From: Candidatus Kuenenia stuttgartensis
GTDB lineage: Bacteria > Planctomycetota > UBA11346
NCBI GenBank assembly: GCA_945876185.1
Contig: CAMCMZ010000015.1
Coordinates: 1 to 54,740, forward strand
Reading direction: 5' to 3'
Length of the DNA stretch: 54,740 bases
This document shows positions 37,046 through 49,000 of the stretch, piece by piece (positions within the stretch are counted from its first letter, which is position 1; every line of letters starts with the position of its first letter). The translations under genes were made by a program, and so were the position numbers. The notes below the pieces were generated by a model, which saw nothing but the letters and a program-made list of their open reading frames with translations, was not told the origin of the DNA and did not search any database.

Positions 37046-39325
37046 TTACCAGCCGAGGCCGACCAGGCGGCCTTCATGGCCGATCCAGATCTGACCGTCA
37101 GGAGCGATCGCCCCGGCGGGGCAGCGGGTCAGACCGACGTCGGCGACCTTGACCGTGACCAGGGGGACGAGGTTCGCACCATGGAAGTCGAGGGTCTGCA
37201 CGTCGCGGCGCGAGTTATCGAAGACATGCAGCAGGCCGAAACGATCGCTGGCCATCTGCACCGGTTCGCGGAACTGGGCCGGACCTTCACCGTTGCCGCC
37301 GCCATTGCCGATGTGGGTCGCCTTGCCGGCGGCTGGATCGAACGACCACTTCTTGATCTCACTGGTCTTGTCGTCGAACACGTACACCGCGCTGCCGTCA
37401 GGTGCTGCCGCGATCAGGGTCGGGGTGCGCAGGTCGACCGGCGTTTTGCCGTACTGGGCGAAGCTGGCGATGAAGCGGCCGTCGGCGGCAAAGACGCTGA
37501 CGCGGTAGAGGTCATCATCGAGCACATAGCTGCGCCCGGCGGCATCGACCGCGAGCGCCTTCACGGCTCCGAACTGGCCGCTGTTCTTGCCCGGCTGGCC
37601 AAAGGTGACCGGCGCATCCTTGTCGGGGTCGCCGTCGAGGCGCAGGCGCACGACCTGGCGCTTCTTGCGATCGAGGATGTGCACCGCGCTGCCATCGGGC
37701 ACCACTGCCAGGGCGATGGCCTCGCCGACCTTGCCGGTGCCGAAGCGGCGCAGCAGCCAGCCCTCGGCGTCAAAAAGCGCGAACGATTTGCCGTCGGCAT
37801 CGGCCGAGACGGTGCGGCCCAGGCCGTCGACCGCAAACAGCCCGGTCGGACGCAGCGCAGCACCGCGCACCGCCACCGAGCCGCCGGCGCGATGGCGCGA
37901 GACCAGGCCCTCACTCCAGGTGATGAAGAGGTCGCCGGTGAGGTCGGTGGCGAGCGCGAGCGGCTCGCCCGGGCGCTCGACCAGGCCGGATTCGGCCAGG
38001 GGTTTGGCGACCAGTTCGGATTTGCCCTTGGCGTCGAAGCCAAGCACGCGGCCGTCCGCGAGCAGCACCAGCAGGCCGCGCGGATGGTTGACCAGGTCAA
38101 CCGGAGCGGCGGGTTTTTCCTTGGGCAGGGCCAAGGTGGTCAGGCGGCGGTGGAAGCGGTCGAAGCGCAGGACCTGGCGCAGTTCGGGATCGAGGGCGCT
38201 CACGGTGCCATCCGCAGCCAGGGCGATGCGGGTGAGGGCGCGGAAGGAATCGTCGCCCTCGCCGGCGCGGCCGAGCAGGCCGTGGGTCTTGCCGCCCGGG
38301 GCCAGCACCAGCACGCCGCCGAGTCCTTGGTCGGCGACGTAGATCGTGCCGTCGGCGGCGACAGCAAGGTCGCTGGGGCGCACGAGCTGACCGAACGCCT
38401 TGCCCTGGCTGCCGTCGACCCGGCTCGTCCGCACCATGGTCGCGCCCGCATCCAAGACGTACAATTCGCCGCGCGCCACGGCCACCGCAACCGCCTTGCG
38501 CGGGGCCTCGGCGAAGGCGACCGGCTGCGGCAGCGACCAGCCGGCACCGACGCGCACGACCTGGCCGGCGGCGCCCAGGCCCCACCAGACCCCGGTCACG
38601 TCGCGGGTCAGGCGGGCGAGCGCGGGCTCGGCCTCGCCGCCGTAGCGGATCGTCGGTTTGGGTTGCCGGCCGCGCAGGTCATCGGCCTTGGCGACGGTGA
38701 TGGCGAGCGTGGCCGGGGTCTCCTGGCCGAAAGCATCGCGCGCGACCACGTCGATGGTGACCGGGCCGGGCAACGCCGGGGCGGTCCACTCGATCTCGGG
38801 CAAGCCGGTGCTTGCGGCGGCGAAGCGGCCGACCGCCCCGGCCGGCCCCTTGGCGGTCCACTGGTAGACGACCTCGTCGCCATCCGGATCAGCGAAGGGC
38901 AGGCGCAAGGTCAGCGTCCCCCCGGCGACCGCGTTCACCGGCGGCACGACGCCGGTCAGCGCCGGCGGCGCATTCGGGGCGGCCTCGGTGGGCAGCGGCA
39001 CCACGTCGAAGCCGGCTTCGATCTTCGCCTCGGCGGCGACCCAGGTGATCCGCGCCGGCAGCGGCGCCTCGCCGACCGCGCGCAGCAATTGCGCCTTGGC
39101 GACCAGGCGGCGGTTTTCGACGATAACCTCCTTGGTCAGCGGATGCTTCTTCACCGTGCCGGGGCCGTAGATCGCCAGCATGCCGCCCGGGGTCAGCTTC
39201 GCTGCCGCATCAAAGCGGACGCCGATCTGCTTCGCATCCGCGACGTCGACCAGGCCGAGCGGCTGATCCGCTGCTGCCAGGCCGGCCAGGCCGGCGACCA
39301 GGGACAGGAGACGGGAAACGCGCAT
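37046..39325 (-). CDS. Secreted NHL/SMP-30-type beta-propeller protein, paralogue of the kinase ectodomain
   Basis: 759 aa from the ATG at 39325, with GAGAGG upstream. Signal peptide MRVSRLLSLVAGLAGLAAA, an N-terminal domain of about 110 residues (KHPLTKEVIVENRRLVAKAQ), an Ig-like domain (GLPEIEWTAPALPG) and a propeller (GTIYVADQGLGGVLVL, ILDRKKRQVVRLRLDG, GRSYVLDDDLYRVSVF) ending VGLTRCPAGAIAPDGQIWIG. Domain order and many blades are near-identical to the outer half of the kinase at 33536, so the two arose by duplication. It lies 8 bp after the second kinase gene and is probably cotranscribed. Predicted periplasmic or surface ligand-binding partner. Confidence 0.88.
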   Translation of the reverse strand: MRVSRLLSLVAGLAGLAAADQPLGLVDVADAKQIGVRFDAAAKLTPGGMLAIYGPGTVKKHPLTKEVIVENRRLVAKAQLLRAVGEAPLPARITWVAAEAKIEAGFDVVPLPTEAAPNAPPALTGVVPPVNAVAGGTLTLRLPFADPDGDEVVYQWTAKGPAGAVGRFAAASTGLPEIEWTAPALPGPVTIDVVARDAFGQETPATLAITVAKADDLRGRQPKPTIRYGGEAEPALARLTRDVTGVWWGLGAAGQVVRVGAGWSLPQPVAFAEAPRKAVAVAVARGELYVLDAGATMVRTSRVDGSQGKAFGQLVRPSDLAVAADGTIYVADQGLGGVLVLAPGGKTHGLLGRAGEGDDSFRALTRIALAADGTVSALDPELRQVLRFDRFHRRLTTLALPKEKPAAPVDLVNHPRGLLVLLADGRVLGFDAKGKSELVAKPLAESGLVERPGEPLALATDLTGDLFITWSEGLVSRHRAGGSVAVRGAALRPTGLFAVDGLGRTVSADADGKSFALFDAEGWLLRRFGTGKVGEAIALAVVPDGSAVHILDRKKRQVVRLRLDGDPDKDAPVTFGQPGKNSGQFGAVKALAVDAAGRSYVLDDDLYRVSVFAADGRFIASFAQYGKTPVDLRTPTLIAAAPDGSAVYVFDDKTSEIKKWSFDPAAGKATHIGNGGGNGEGPAQFREPVQMASDRFGLLHVFDNSRRDVQTLDFHGANLVPLVTVKVADVGLTRCPAGAIAPDGQIWIGHEGRLVGLGW

Positions 39326-39333
39326 GGTGCCTC

Positions 39334-42207
<2,874 letters not shown>

Positions 42208-42408
42208 GAGGGTGACCGCCGGCAGGGTCAATCGTGGCCGATCGCACCATGGAATCGTGGAAGCGGACCATGGCGACCGCGGCCACCACCCAGGCACGGC
42301 GCCGGTTTTTCCAAGATCAGCGTTTGACCCGCGTCCCGACGGGGCTAGGGTCCGCATCCCATTTCGCACCGGTTCCGGCATGCCCGGGCCCGATCGCGCG
42401 GGAACCAC
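42208..42408. promoter_or_regulatory. Divergent promoter region, kinase operon / HhH-GPD-like gene
   Basis: A 201-bp gap between divergent starts. Forward: TTGACC (42324-42329), a 16-bp spacer and TAGGGT (42346-42351), about 60 bp before the ATG at 42409. The -10 is weak. No clear reverse promoter was seen. Confidence 0.3.
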
Positions 42409-43296
42409 ATGACGAAGCCAACCCCGACGACCAGCCCGCTCACCGCCGATCTGCTCCAGATCTGCACCGCCTTGGAGACCCGCTACGGGCTGCGCAAGCC
42501 CAGTCCCCATCCCGACTTCATCGAGGCGCTGGTGTACCAGATCCTCGAACTCGGGGTCTCGGAAAAGGCCGCCAAGGATGCGCTCAAGCGCCTGCGCGAC
42601 GAGTACATCGACTGGAACGACATGCGGGTCGCGACGGTGCGCGAGATCATGGACGTGATCGGCGGCAAGTACCACCGCATCCGCGAAAAAGCCGAAGATC
42701 TCAAGCACCTGCTGGCGGACATCTACACCGCCTTCCGGCGCATGGACATCAAGGATCTCCTCAACGCCGACGGGATCTCGACCCTGCGTGCCCTGCCCGA
42801 GACCACCAACATCCGCCGCGACATGGTCGAGCGCGCGCTGGTGCTGATGTGCGACGTCAAGGTGCTGCCGATCGATGAAGAGCAGTTCAAGCTGCTCAAA
42901 TTCCTCGCCAACGCGACCAAGCACCTCGGCAACGCCATCCGTCCGCTCGCCTTCCAGGTCGGCCTCAAGAAGGTCGAGGACGCGCTCGACATCGAGGGCC
43001 TGCTGCGCCTGTCGCGCGGCCTGCGCGAGCATCACCACACCCTGCAACTCGCCGGCGAGGACGACCCCAAGCACATCACCTTCGGCACCGACGAGAAGGA
43101 TCCCCTTGGCATGGATCCCAAGAAGAAAGAGGACAAGTCGAAGGCGGCAAAGGACGAGAAAAAGGACGAGAAAAAGGACGAGAAAAAGGACGAGAAAAAG
43201 GACGAGAAGAAGAACGAGAAGAAGAACGACGGGAAAGACGACCCGAAGGACGAGAAAACCAAGCCGGCCACCGGCAAGGTCGCGAAGAAGAAGTAG
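42409..43296 (+). CDS. HhH-GPD (endonuclease III)-like protein with Lys/Asp/Glu tail, probably non-catalytic
   Basis: A 295-aa protein. Residues 30-215 resemble the endonuclease III fold: FIEALVYQILELGVSEKAAKDAL (the helix normally reading LVLTILSQ-T), then a degenerate hairpin, LRALPETTNIRRDMVERALVL, and KVLPIDEEQFKLLKFL in the place of the VDTHV region. The catalytic Lys position of the hairpin (GRKT) reads IRRD here, and I see no C-terminal 4Fe-4S cysteines, so DNA binding without glycosylase activity is likely. Residues 240-285 are DEKK repeats. It sits 57 bp before yebC, and a 5'-truncated copy exists at 52738. The fold call is moderate. Confidence 0.65.
   Translation: MTKPTPTTSPLTADLLQICTALETRYGLRKPSPHPDFIEALVYQILELGVSEKAAKDALKRLRDEYIDWNDMRVATVREIMDVIGGKYHRIREKAEDLKHLLADIYTAFRRMDIKDLLNADGISTLRALPETTNIRRDMVERALVLMCDVKVLPIDEEQFKLLKFLANATKHLGNAIRPLAFQVGLKKVEDALDIEGLLRLSRGLREHHHTLQLAGEDDPKHITFGTDEKDPLGMDPKKKEDKSKAAKDEKKDEKKDEKKDEKKDEKKNEKKNDGKDDPKDEKTKPATGKVAKKK
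43150..43235 (+). repeat. 12-bp GACGAGAAAAAG tandem repeats (DEKK tail)
   Basis: Five or more near-perfect 12-bp units encode DEKKDEKKDEKK near the C-terminus of the HhH-GPD-like protein. The second copy of this gene has only two to three units and a different lead-in, so unit number has changed since duplication. Confidence 0.8.
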
Positions 43297-43353
43297 GCCC
43301 CGGCCCCACCCAGAAACTGGGCCCCAGCAGCCCAAACCGCAGCGGACGCGATC

Positions 43354-44112
43354 ATGGCCAAGCACTCCCACTGGGACAACATCAAGCATAAGAAGGCCAT
43401 AAACGACAAGAAGAAGGGCGCCATCATCGGCAAGATGGGCAAGCTGATCACCGTCGCGGTGCAGACCGGTGGGCCCAATCCGGATGAGAACCCGCGCCTG
43501 CGCCTGGCGATGGACAAGGCGCGTTCAGCCGGCGTCACCGCCGAGGTCGTCGACCGCGCGATCAAGAAGGCCGCCGGCGAGGGCAAAGACGGCAAAGCGA
43601 TGGTCGAGATCACCTACGAAGGCTACGCCCCCGGCGGCGTCGCCGTGGTCGTGCAGGCCCTCACCGACAACCGCACCCGCACCGCGCCCGAGATCAAGAA
43701 ACTCTTCGAAAAAGCCGGTGGATCCGTCGGCATCCCCGGCTGCGTCGCCTGGCAGTTCAAGCCCAAGGCGGTCTTCCTGGTCGGCGCCAGCGCCAAAACC
43801 GGGAAGGCCGACGCCAGGTTGGACGAAGAGCAGGTGATGAACGCCCTCATCGAAGCCGGGATCGAACCCGATGATCTCGTGCAAGAGGACGACCAGGTCT
43901 CGGTCGCCGCCGAGGCCAGCCGCTTCGACGCCGTCAGCAAGGCCCTCACCGCCGCCGGCTTCACCATCGCCAGCGCCGACCGCATCCTGGTGCCCGAGAA
44001 CCGCGTCCCCGTCGCCGCCGGCGAAGCCGCCACCGTGGTCGAAGGCCTCGTCGACAGCCTGGAAGAGCACGACGATGTGCAGGAAGTGTTCCATAACGGC
44101 GAGATGCCGTGA
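43354..44112 (+). CDS. yebC: YebC/PmpR-family protein (copy 1)
   Basis: A 252-aa protein of family length. Starts MAKHSHWDNIKHKKAINDKK, an equivalent of the usual MAGHSKWANIK. Further motifs are NPRLRLAMDKARSAG, ITYEGYAPGGVAVVVQALTD, NRTRTAPEIKKLFEKAGG, GCVAWQF and a C-terminal domain ending LEEHDDVQEVFHN. Family members act as transcriptional regulators or, by more recent work, as translation factors that relieve ribosome stalling (TACO1/YebC). By my count it differs from copy 2 (53327) at 16 of 252 residues. Confidence 0.96.
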   Translation: MAKHSHWDNIKHKKAINDKKKGAIIGKMGKLITVAVQTGGPNPDENPRLRLAMDKARSAGVTAEVVDRAIKKAAGEGKDGKAMVEITYEGYAPGGVAVVVQALTDNRTRTAPEIKKLFEKAGGSVGIPGCVAWQFKPKAVFLVGASAKTGKADARLDEEQVMNALIEAGIEPDDLVQEDDQVSVAAEASRFDAVSKALTAAGFTIASADRILVPENRVPVAAGEAATVVEGLVDSLEEHDDVQEVFHNGEMP

Positions 44113-44122
44113 GGTGACGCCG

Positions 44123-44145
44123 CTGGATCCGTTTTCAGGATCCAG
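44123..44145. terminator. Hairpin between convergent yebC copy 1 and the 452-aa gene
   Basis: A perfect 8-bp stem, CTGGATCC / GGATCCAG, with the 7-nt loop GTTTTCA, 11 nt after the yebC stop. There is no U-tract. In the second copy of the block this stem is broken by substitutions (54094-54120), which fits relaxed selection there. Confidence 0.5.
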
Positions 44146-44193
44146 GCGGTTCCCAAGGCGAGACGCCGCGATCCGAGCGCCTCACGTCCTGGT

Positions 44194-45552
44194 TCACGAT
44201 CGGGATGCCGCTATGGCCCTCAGTCGCGCCACGCGGGTTTTGCCATCGTTGCATTTCTCCATCATGATGACGGTCCAGCGGTACGTGTTGATCTGGCTCC
44301 ACTGGTCGCGCAGCACCATAGCCCGGATCTTGTCCTTGGGATCAGCCGCCGCGAGCTGCTCGAGATGCGCCAGCAATTGCTCGGCCGCCTTCGCGTCACC
44401 GCGGCCGATGAAATAGGCCGCTGCCGTCTTGCGTTTGATAAAGTCCTCGCCTTTCAACCAGACCAGCATCTCATCGGGAATCTCCTGGCCGGTTTCGCGT
44501 TGCCCCAGGACTGCGGCGGTGATGAAGCTGAAGAAGTGCCTGGATCGCTCGATCTCCTGGCGCAGCAACTGGCGGATCGTCGCAGGATCGGATCCGGGAT
44601 TGCGGGCATAATGCTCGAGTGCGGAGCGTCGATCGTATTCGGACTCAGCCGCGTGGTAGCTTTTGAGCCGGTTGGCCGCGTCCGAGGGATGGTCCTCGTT
44701 GCCGAAGTACTTGCCCAGATCCTTCCTGGCGAGTTCCTGTTCGATATCGGCGATCAGGGGATACTCGCGGTGGAGGCAGATGCGTTCGGCCGTCATCCAA
44801 CCACGCAACACGACCTCGGCCACCGAGGCCGAGATCTCGGCTCGTGCGGAATCCGTCCCCAGTTCACGGATTTTGCGGATTTCGTCGAACCAGCGATCCA
44901 GCATCGCGTCCCCGCCGACCGAGACGAGGTAGGTCCTGGCGGCCTTGCGCACCGGCAGATCACGCCAGGTGAGGAACGGCAAGACCTCGGGGCGCACCGG
45001 ATGCTTGCCGGCCTGATCTAACCGTTCCAAGGCCTGGATCACCGTGTCGAGGTTGCTGGCGACCTGATCCCCACGGGAAAGGGGATCAGGTGCCGAACGC
45101 AGCTGATCCAGCAGGAAATTGACGGGAAGATCGTCGCGATGGCAGATGGTCACGAAAAGCAGGAACCGATTGGAATCATCACCACCATCCTGCCAGCGCT
45201 TGATCAATTCGCTCGTTGGAAGCTTGTCCAGGTCGTCCCGGTTCATGCGCGGCATCCCTGGCCTGGCCTGCGGTGTTGGCGTCGAAGACGCGGACGGCGC
45301 CACCGGGGCGGGGGAGACGGATTTCTGCGGATCTCCAGCGGCCTTAAGTATGGCCAGACGCGCTTTCAATTCCGCCAATTCCACGTCTTTCTTAGAAAGT
45401 TCCATCAGAAGACCTGCCCGGTCCAACTTGTCCATCACCGCATCAGATCGCGTCGCATTGCGATACAGATGGAGCATGGTGAAGGCGAATACCGCCAGAC
45501 CAAGGGTGCAGGCGCCGCCGATGACATATTTCAGCCAGGAAAGACGGTTCAT
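44194..45552 (-). CDS. Membrane-anchored helical-repeat protein, 452 aa (last gene of the secreted operon)
   Basis: Not recognised. ATG at 45552 overlaps the upstream stop (ATGA) and has no Shine-Dalgarno, indicating translational coupling. One N-terminal TM (about 8-28, YVIGGACTLGLAVFAFTMLH), a coiled coil (LLMELSKKDVELAELKARLA), a Ser/Pro/Thr-rich linker (about 75-98), then a roughly 350-residue helical region resembling degenerate HEAT repeats (LPVRKAARTYLVSVGGDAML). The C-terminal 118 residues, starting near IERSRHFFSF, are duplicated at 54239-54596. Topology predicts a periplasmic or outer-face domain. Encoded with a giant secreted protein and a second HEAT protein. Confidence 0.75.
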   Translation of the reverse strand: MNRLSWLKYVIGGACTLGLAVFAFTMLHLYRNATRSDAVMDKLDRAGLLMELSKKDVELAELKARLAILKAAGDPQKSVSPAPVAPSASSTPTPQARPGMPRMNRDDLDKLPTSELIKRWQDGGDDSNRFLLFVTICHRDDLPVNFLLDQLRSAPDPLSRGDQVASNLDTVIQALERLDQAGKHPVRPEVLPFLTWRDLPVRKAARTYLVSVGGDAMLDRWFDEIRKIRELGTDSARAEISASVAEVVLRGWMTAERICLHREYPLIADIEQELARKDLGKYFGNEDHPSDAANRLKSYHAAESEYDRRSALEHYARNPGSDPATIRQLLRQEIERSRHFFSFITAAVLGQRETGQEIPDEMLVWLKGEDFIKRKTAAAYFIGRGDAKAAEQLLAHLEQLAAADPKDKIRAMVLRDQWSQINTYRWTVIMMEKCNDGKTRVARLRAIAASRS

Positions 45553-45974
45553 GGGATTAATTTGTTGAATCGCCAGGCTTTGAGTACATCAATGGCGAAA
45601 GGTCGTAGGATGGTATCGTCGGATTTGGCTACTTTATTGACAAGTTCCCTGATATGTTCATTGATTTCATCAAGGTCTTGCAAATATCTCAATAAATACG
45701 ATTTACTCAAAACATTAGCAGATCTGAAGGCCTCAACTCGTCTTGGATCATCGCTATCCAGCGGTGGTTCGGGAAGGAGCAGAGCGCGTGCGGCAGCCTT
45801 GGCCCTGTAAAGGCGTTCAGTCTCGGTTGGTCGGTAGTTGAGGTCATGGGATTTGAAGTCATAGGGCCACGTCGACATGGTCTTGTCCACGGCGAGCATA
45901 TAAGGGGTCTTGACCTCCTCTGCCACCAGGACATTCAGGGTGAGGAAAGCGAGCAGTAGGAACGCGAGGCGCAT
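45549..45974 (-). CDS. Small secreted protein, 141 aa
   Basis: Not recognised. ATG at 45974 with AAGGAAA 6 nt upstream; an in-frame GTG at 46022 that overlaps the upstream stop is less likely because it would bury the signal peptide. Signal peptide MRLAFLLLAFLTLNVLVAEE, then a helical, charged mature domain (RPTETERLYRAKAAARALLL and LRYLQDLDEINEHIRELVNK). Overlaps the next gene by 4 bp. AT content is above that of flanking housekeeping genes, as in the 1491-aa gene. Confidence 0.72.
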   Translation of the reverse strand: MRLAFLLLAFLTLNVLVAEEVKTPYMLAVDKTMSTWPYDFKSHDLNYRPTETERLYRAKAAARALLLPEPPLDSDDPRRVEAFRSANVLSKSYLLRYLQDLDEINEHIRELVNKVAKSDDTILRPFAIDVLKAWRFNKLIP

Positions 45975-46018
45975 GGGTTTTCCTTGGGGAAGAGTGGCTG
46001 GGTGTATGGGATCGGGCT

Positions 46019-49000
46019 TCACTTGGGATATTCCTTCTTGATCTGCTTCTCAAAATTCGTTTCCATCTTGCCCTGGAACCAACCATCCACCACCCAGGCT
46101 TTAATTAACCCGACCAATACCTGGATGCCAAGGATAAGAAGAGCACCGAGTGGACCTGCGCCAAAGGCAGCGAAAATTGCCAAAACGCTAAGAGCCGCCT
46201 GAATTAACTCGAAAGCCCCATCAACCGCCGCTTTGACCATGCCGATAAGCGCGTTGGCATTCATGATCTCCTTCTTGTAAGCCTCTATAATTTCATCCTG
46301 GGTGGAGCCGGCTGCTTTCACCCGAAATTGCATATGAGGTGCGCCGTATGGAGCGCCGTCATTCTTTGTGCGGACGCGACATAGTTGGCTTCCGATATTG
46401 CCCTGGAATGACAAGGTGAATGGCTTGGAACCCGAAGAGTCGGTACTGTAGGGTTTGGCCCAGTTGTCATAACTGCCATCGATCATTGCCAGAATGGGCT
46501 TGTTCGCATCACTGAACTTTTCGTCTTTCGTCTTCCATTCCACCGCATCGTATTCCAATGAGAAATCGACATTGCCCGGAATGGACTTGACCGTTAATGT
46601 TTTCTTAGTTTTTTCATCGCCGGCCTTCATTCTAGACTCTTTGCAGGCCTCATCCAGGGCATCCTGCAAGGCCTTCCGTTCTGCCTCGGATTTGTTGTAG
46701 GCCACAAGATACTCGACAAATTCTTGGTGGGCCTTAAACAAGGCGATTCCATTGAAGGCTATTCCGACAGCTTCCAGGGATGTCCCAAAATATTTTATGG
46801 CTTTGTTATTCACTACAGCCTCTATCTTCTTGCCGATGCTTTCTAACGTCGTTTCGGTGAGACTGGCCTCTTTTGCCGCCGCACGGGCAGCTTTCAGTAC
46901 ATCGATGTCGCCTTTCGCTGCTTTTACGTTTGCCACCGCGAAATCCACATCCTTGATCGTTTGTTGCCAAGCTTTGAAAGTGATTTTTTCTTGTTCCGTG
47001 AGTTTAAGCACCACATCCAATTGCGCGTTAATGGTCGCTTGGTCGGCGTTCTTTGCAATTAGGTCGGCGAGAATATCGAGGGCTTCATCAAGTTTGGACT
47101 CGACCGACTGATGGAGTGATTTCGCTATCGTCTCAAGAACTTCGGCATCCTTTTGGGCTTTGTTGAGTTCCGGTAATTTTCCGTCCCATTTGGGAATCGT
47201 TGTGTCCATTTTTTCCAAAAGTGTGGTCACACTTGCTGCGCCCAATTCTGACCAGTTCTTCCCCGTCTCAGCCTTTTTTTGCATCTCCTGCGCTTTCTCA
47301 AGCAGCGTCTTGGCCTTCGCCGCGAAATCCGGTATGTTCTTCAATGCAGGCGAATCCCATTGGCACTCCAGGTTTCCGGTTGGTTCCAGGGACATCTGAT
47401 AGATGACCAACGGCGAGCTTTTGAAATCCTCGACCAAACGGTTCGGGTTCTTGATCCGGAAGAAATACCTGCCTGGTTTATCAATCTTGAATCTCTGGGG
47501 GCCCCGTGTCGTGTAGACTTGCAGCGCAGTCCCTTTTTCATCTTCAAGGCTAAACTCGAGATCCGGCCCGAATCCACCCATGTTTTTTGCGCGGACATTA
47601 TAGAAATATGGGGTTGAATTCGGCCACGGTTTATCATCGGTTCCGTCAACAACATCAACGCCTTTTAGCTCGTAAGTATAAATTCTGACGTCAGGACTTA
47701 TGTAACCATCCTTATCTTTTACATAGGTGCCATCGTCGGTGAGGTACAAATTAAGTGTGGTTTCGTCCCCATTTTTTAAGTCAGATGGGGATAAATATGA
47801 CCAAGAATTTTTTCCGGATTTCGACAGTGTGCCACTCCCCTTTTTCAGCAAGACATCAACGGCACCGGTCTTGTCAAAGGTGTCGAACTTCTTTTTTCCA
47901 TCAACGATATCCTCATCCTCCAGTTCAATTGCTGTTAGTTCACTAATTTTTGCAGGCGGAATAAAGTTATATCCATTGACATTGTATACGGCACCGCCCA
48001 ACGACAACTTGCCAATAGGTTTGGTGTATGGATCCTTCTTACTCTCCTCAACCGCAATCACATCGGACCAACGAGCATCCCCAATCGAGACATCATATTT
48101 TCCTGGGAAATGCGGTTCTTTCAGATCGGGTGCGTTAGGACCAACTTGGAATTTTGATCCATCGATCGTGATTTCGCTACTAGGACCCGCCTTTCCTAGA
48201 CTCAGGGATCCGGTCAAGGGTGGCGGACTGTCCCACGTGCTCCCTGCCGAAGATCCGGCTTGTGCCGAACCCCCGGTCGAATTGGCTTTCACCACGGTTA
48301 CATTGAGGGTTTTGGACTCAAACTCCTTCAGTGTGGTCAATTCCACCTTTACTCGCGCATAGGACCCGTTGACGGCCGTGCCGTTACCAACGATCTGACT
48401 GCTACCAGAGCCAGTTGAACCGGCGCCCGTTGCACCCGCTGCCGTCAACGAAAGATTTGTCTGTACCTGGGTCGAAGTTGCACCTGCCATCGCCTCGGCA
48501 TACGGCAGCATTTTGTAGCAAGTCGAGGGGTTGGCAGCCGAAACATACATCGCGTGCCTGAAGGAACCGATCAGACCATTGACGGTATCCGTTTCCACGG
48601 TGAACCCGGGTTCTCCAAGAGAACTCACTGCGGCGCTGGTGTTCAGGGTAAAGGACTTGTTGTAGCCGGAAAACGACCCAGCCCCGGCAAACATGTCGAA
48701 TTCGATGGTGAGGTCGGGAACAAACGGGACAAGACGCACCAGGGGACGAGTCTCGGATGAAATGTCATTGACCACTCCACCCGTACTCGAGGTGGATGTC
48801 AGTTGGAAACCGACGGCAGGGGTACTTACTACAGCAGGCCCACCGTTCACAGCGGTTTCGATTTGGAATGGCCCTAAAACGTTCGGCGTGATGCGAAAAC
48901 GAAAGACATTACCACTGCGAGTAGTGGGAAGTACGTTTGCTGCCGAACTTGGTTTTGATGTCAACTGCACCGAATTAATTCCATTGCTGGCCAGAACATC

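Noticed and set aside
43150-43235. Short tandem repeats as a possible CRISPR
   Set aside because: 12-bp in-frame coding repeats with no spacers.
42208-43389. N-terminal extension of the second kinase to 1351 residues
   Set aside because: The extension runs antisense through the HhH-GPD-like gene and is Val/Leu/Phe low complexity.
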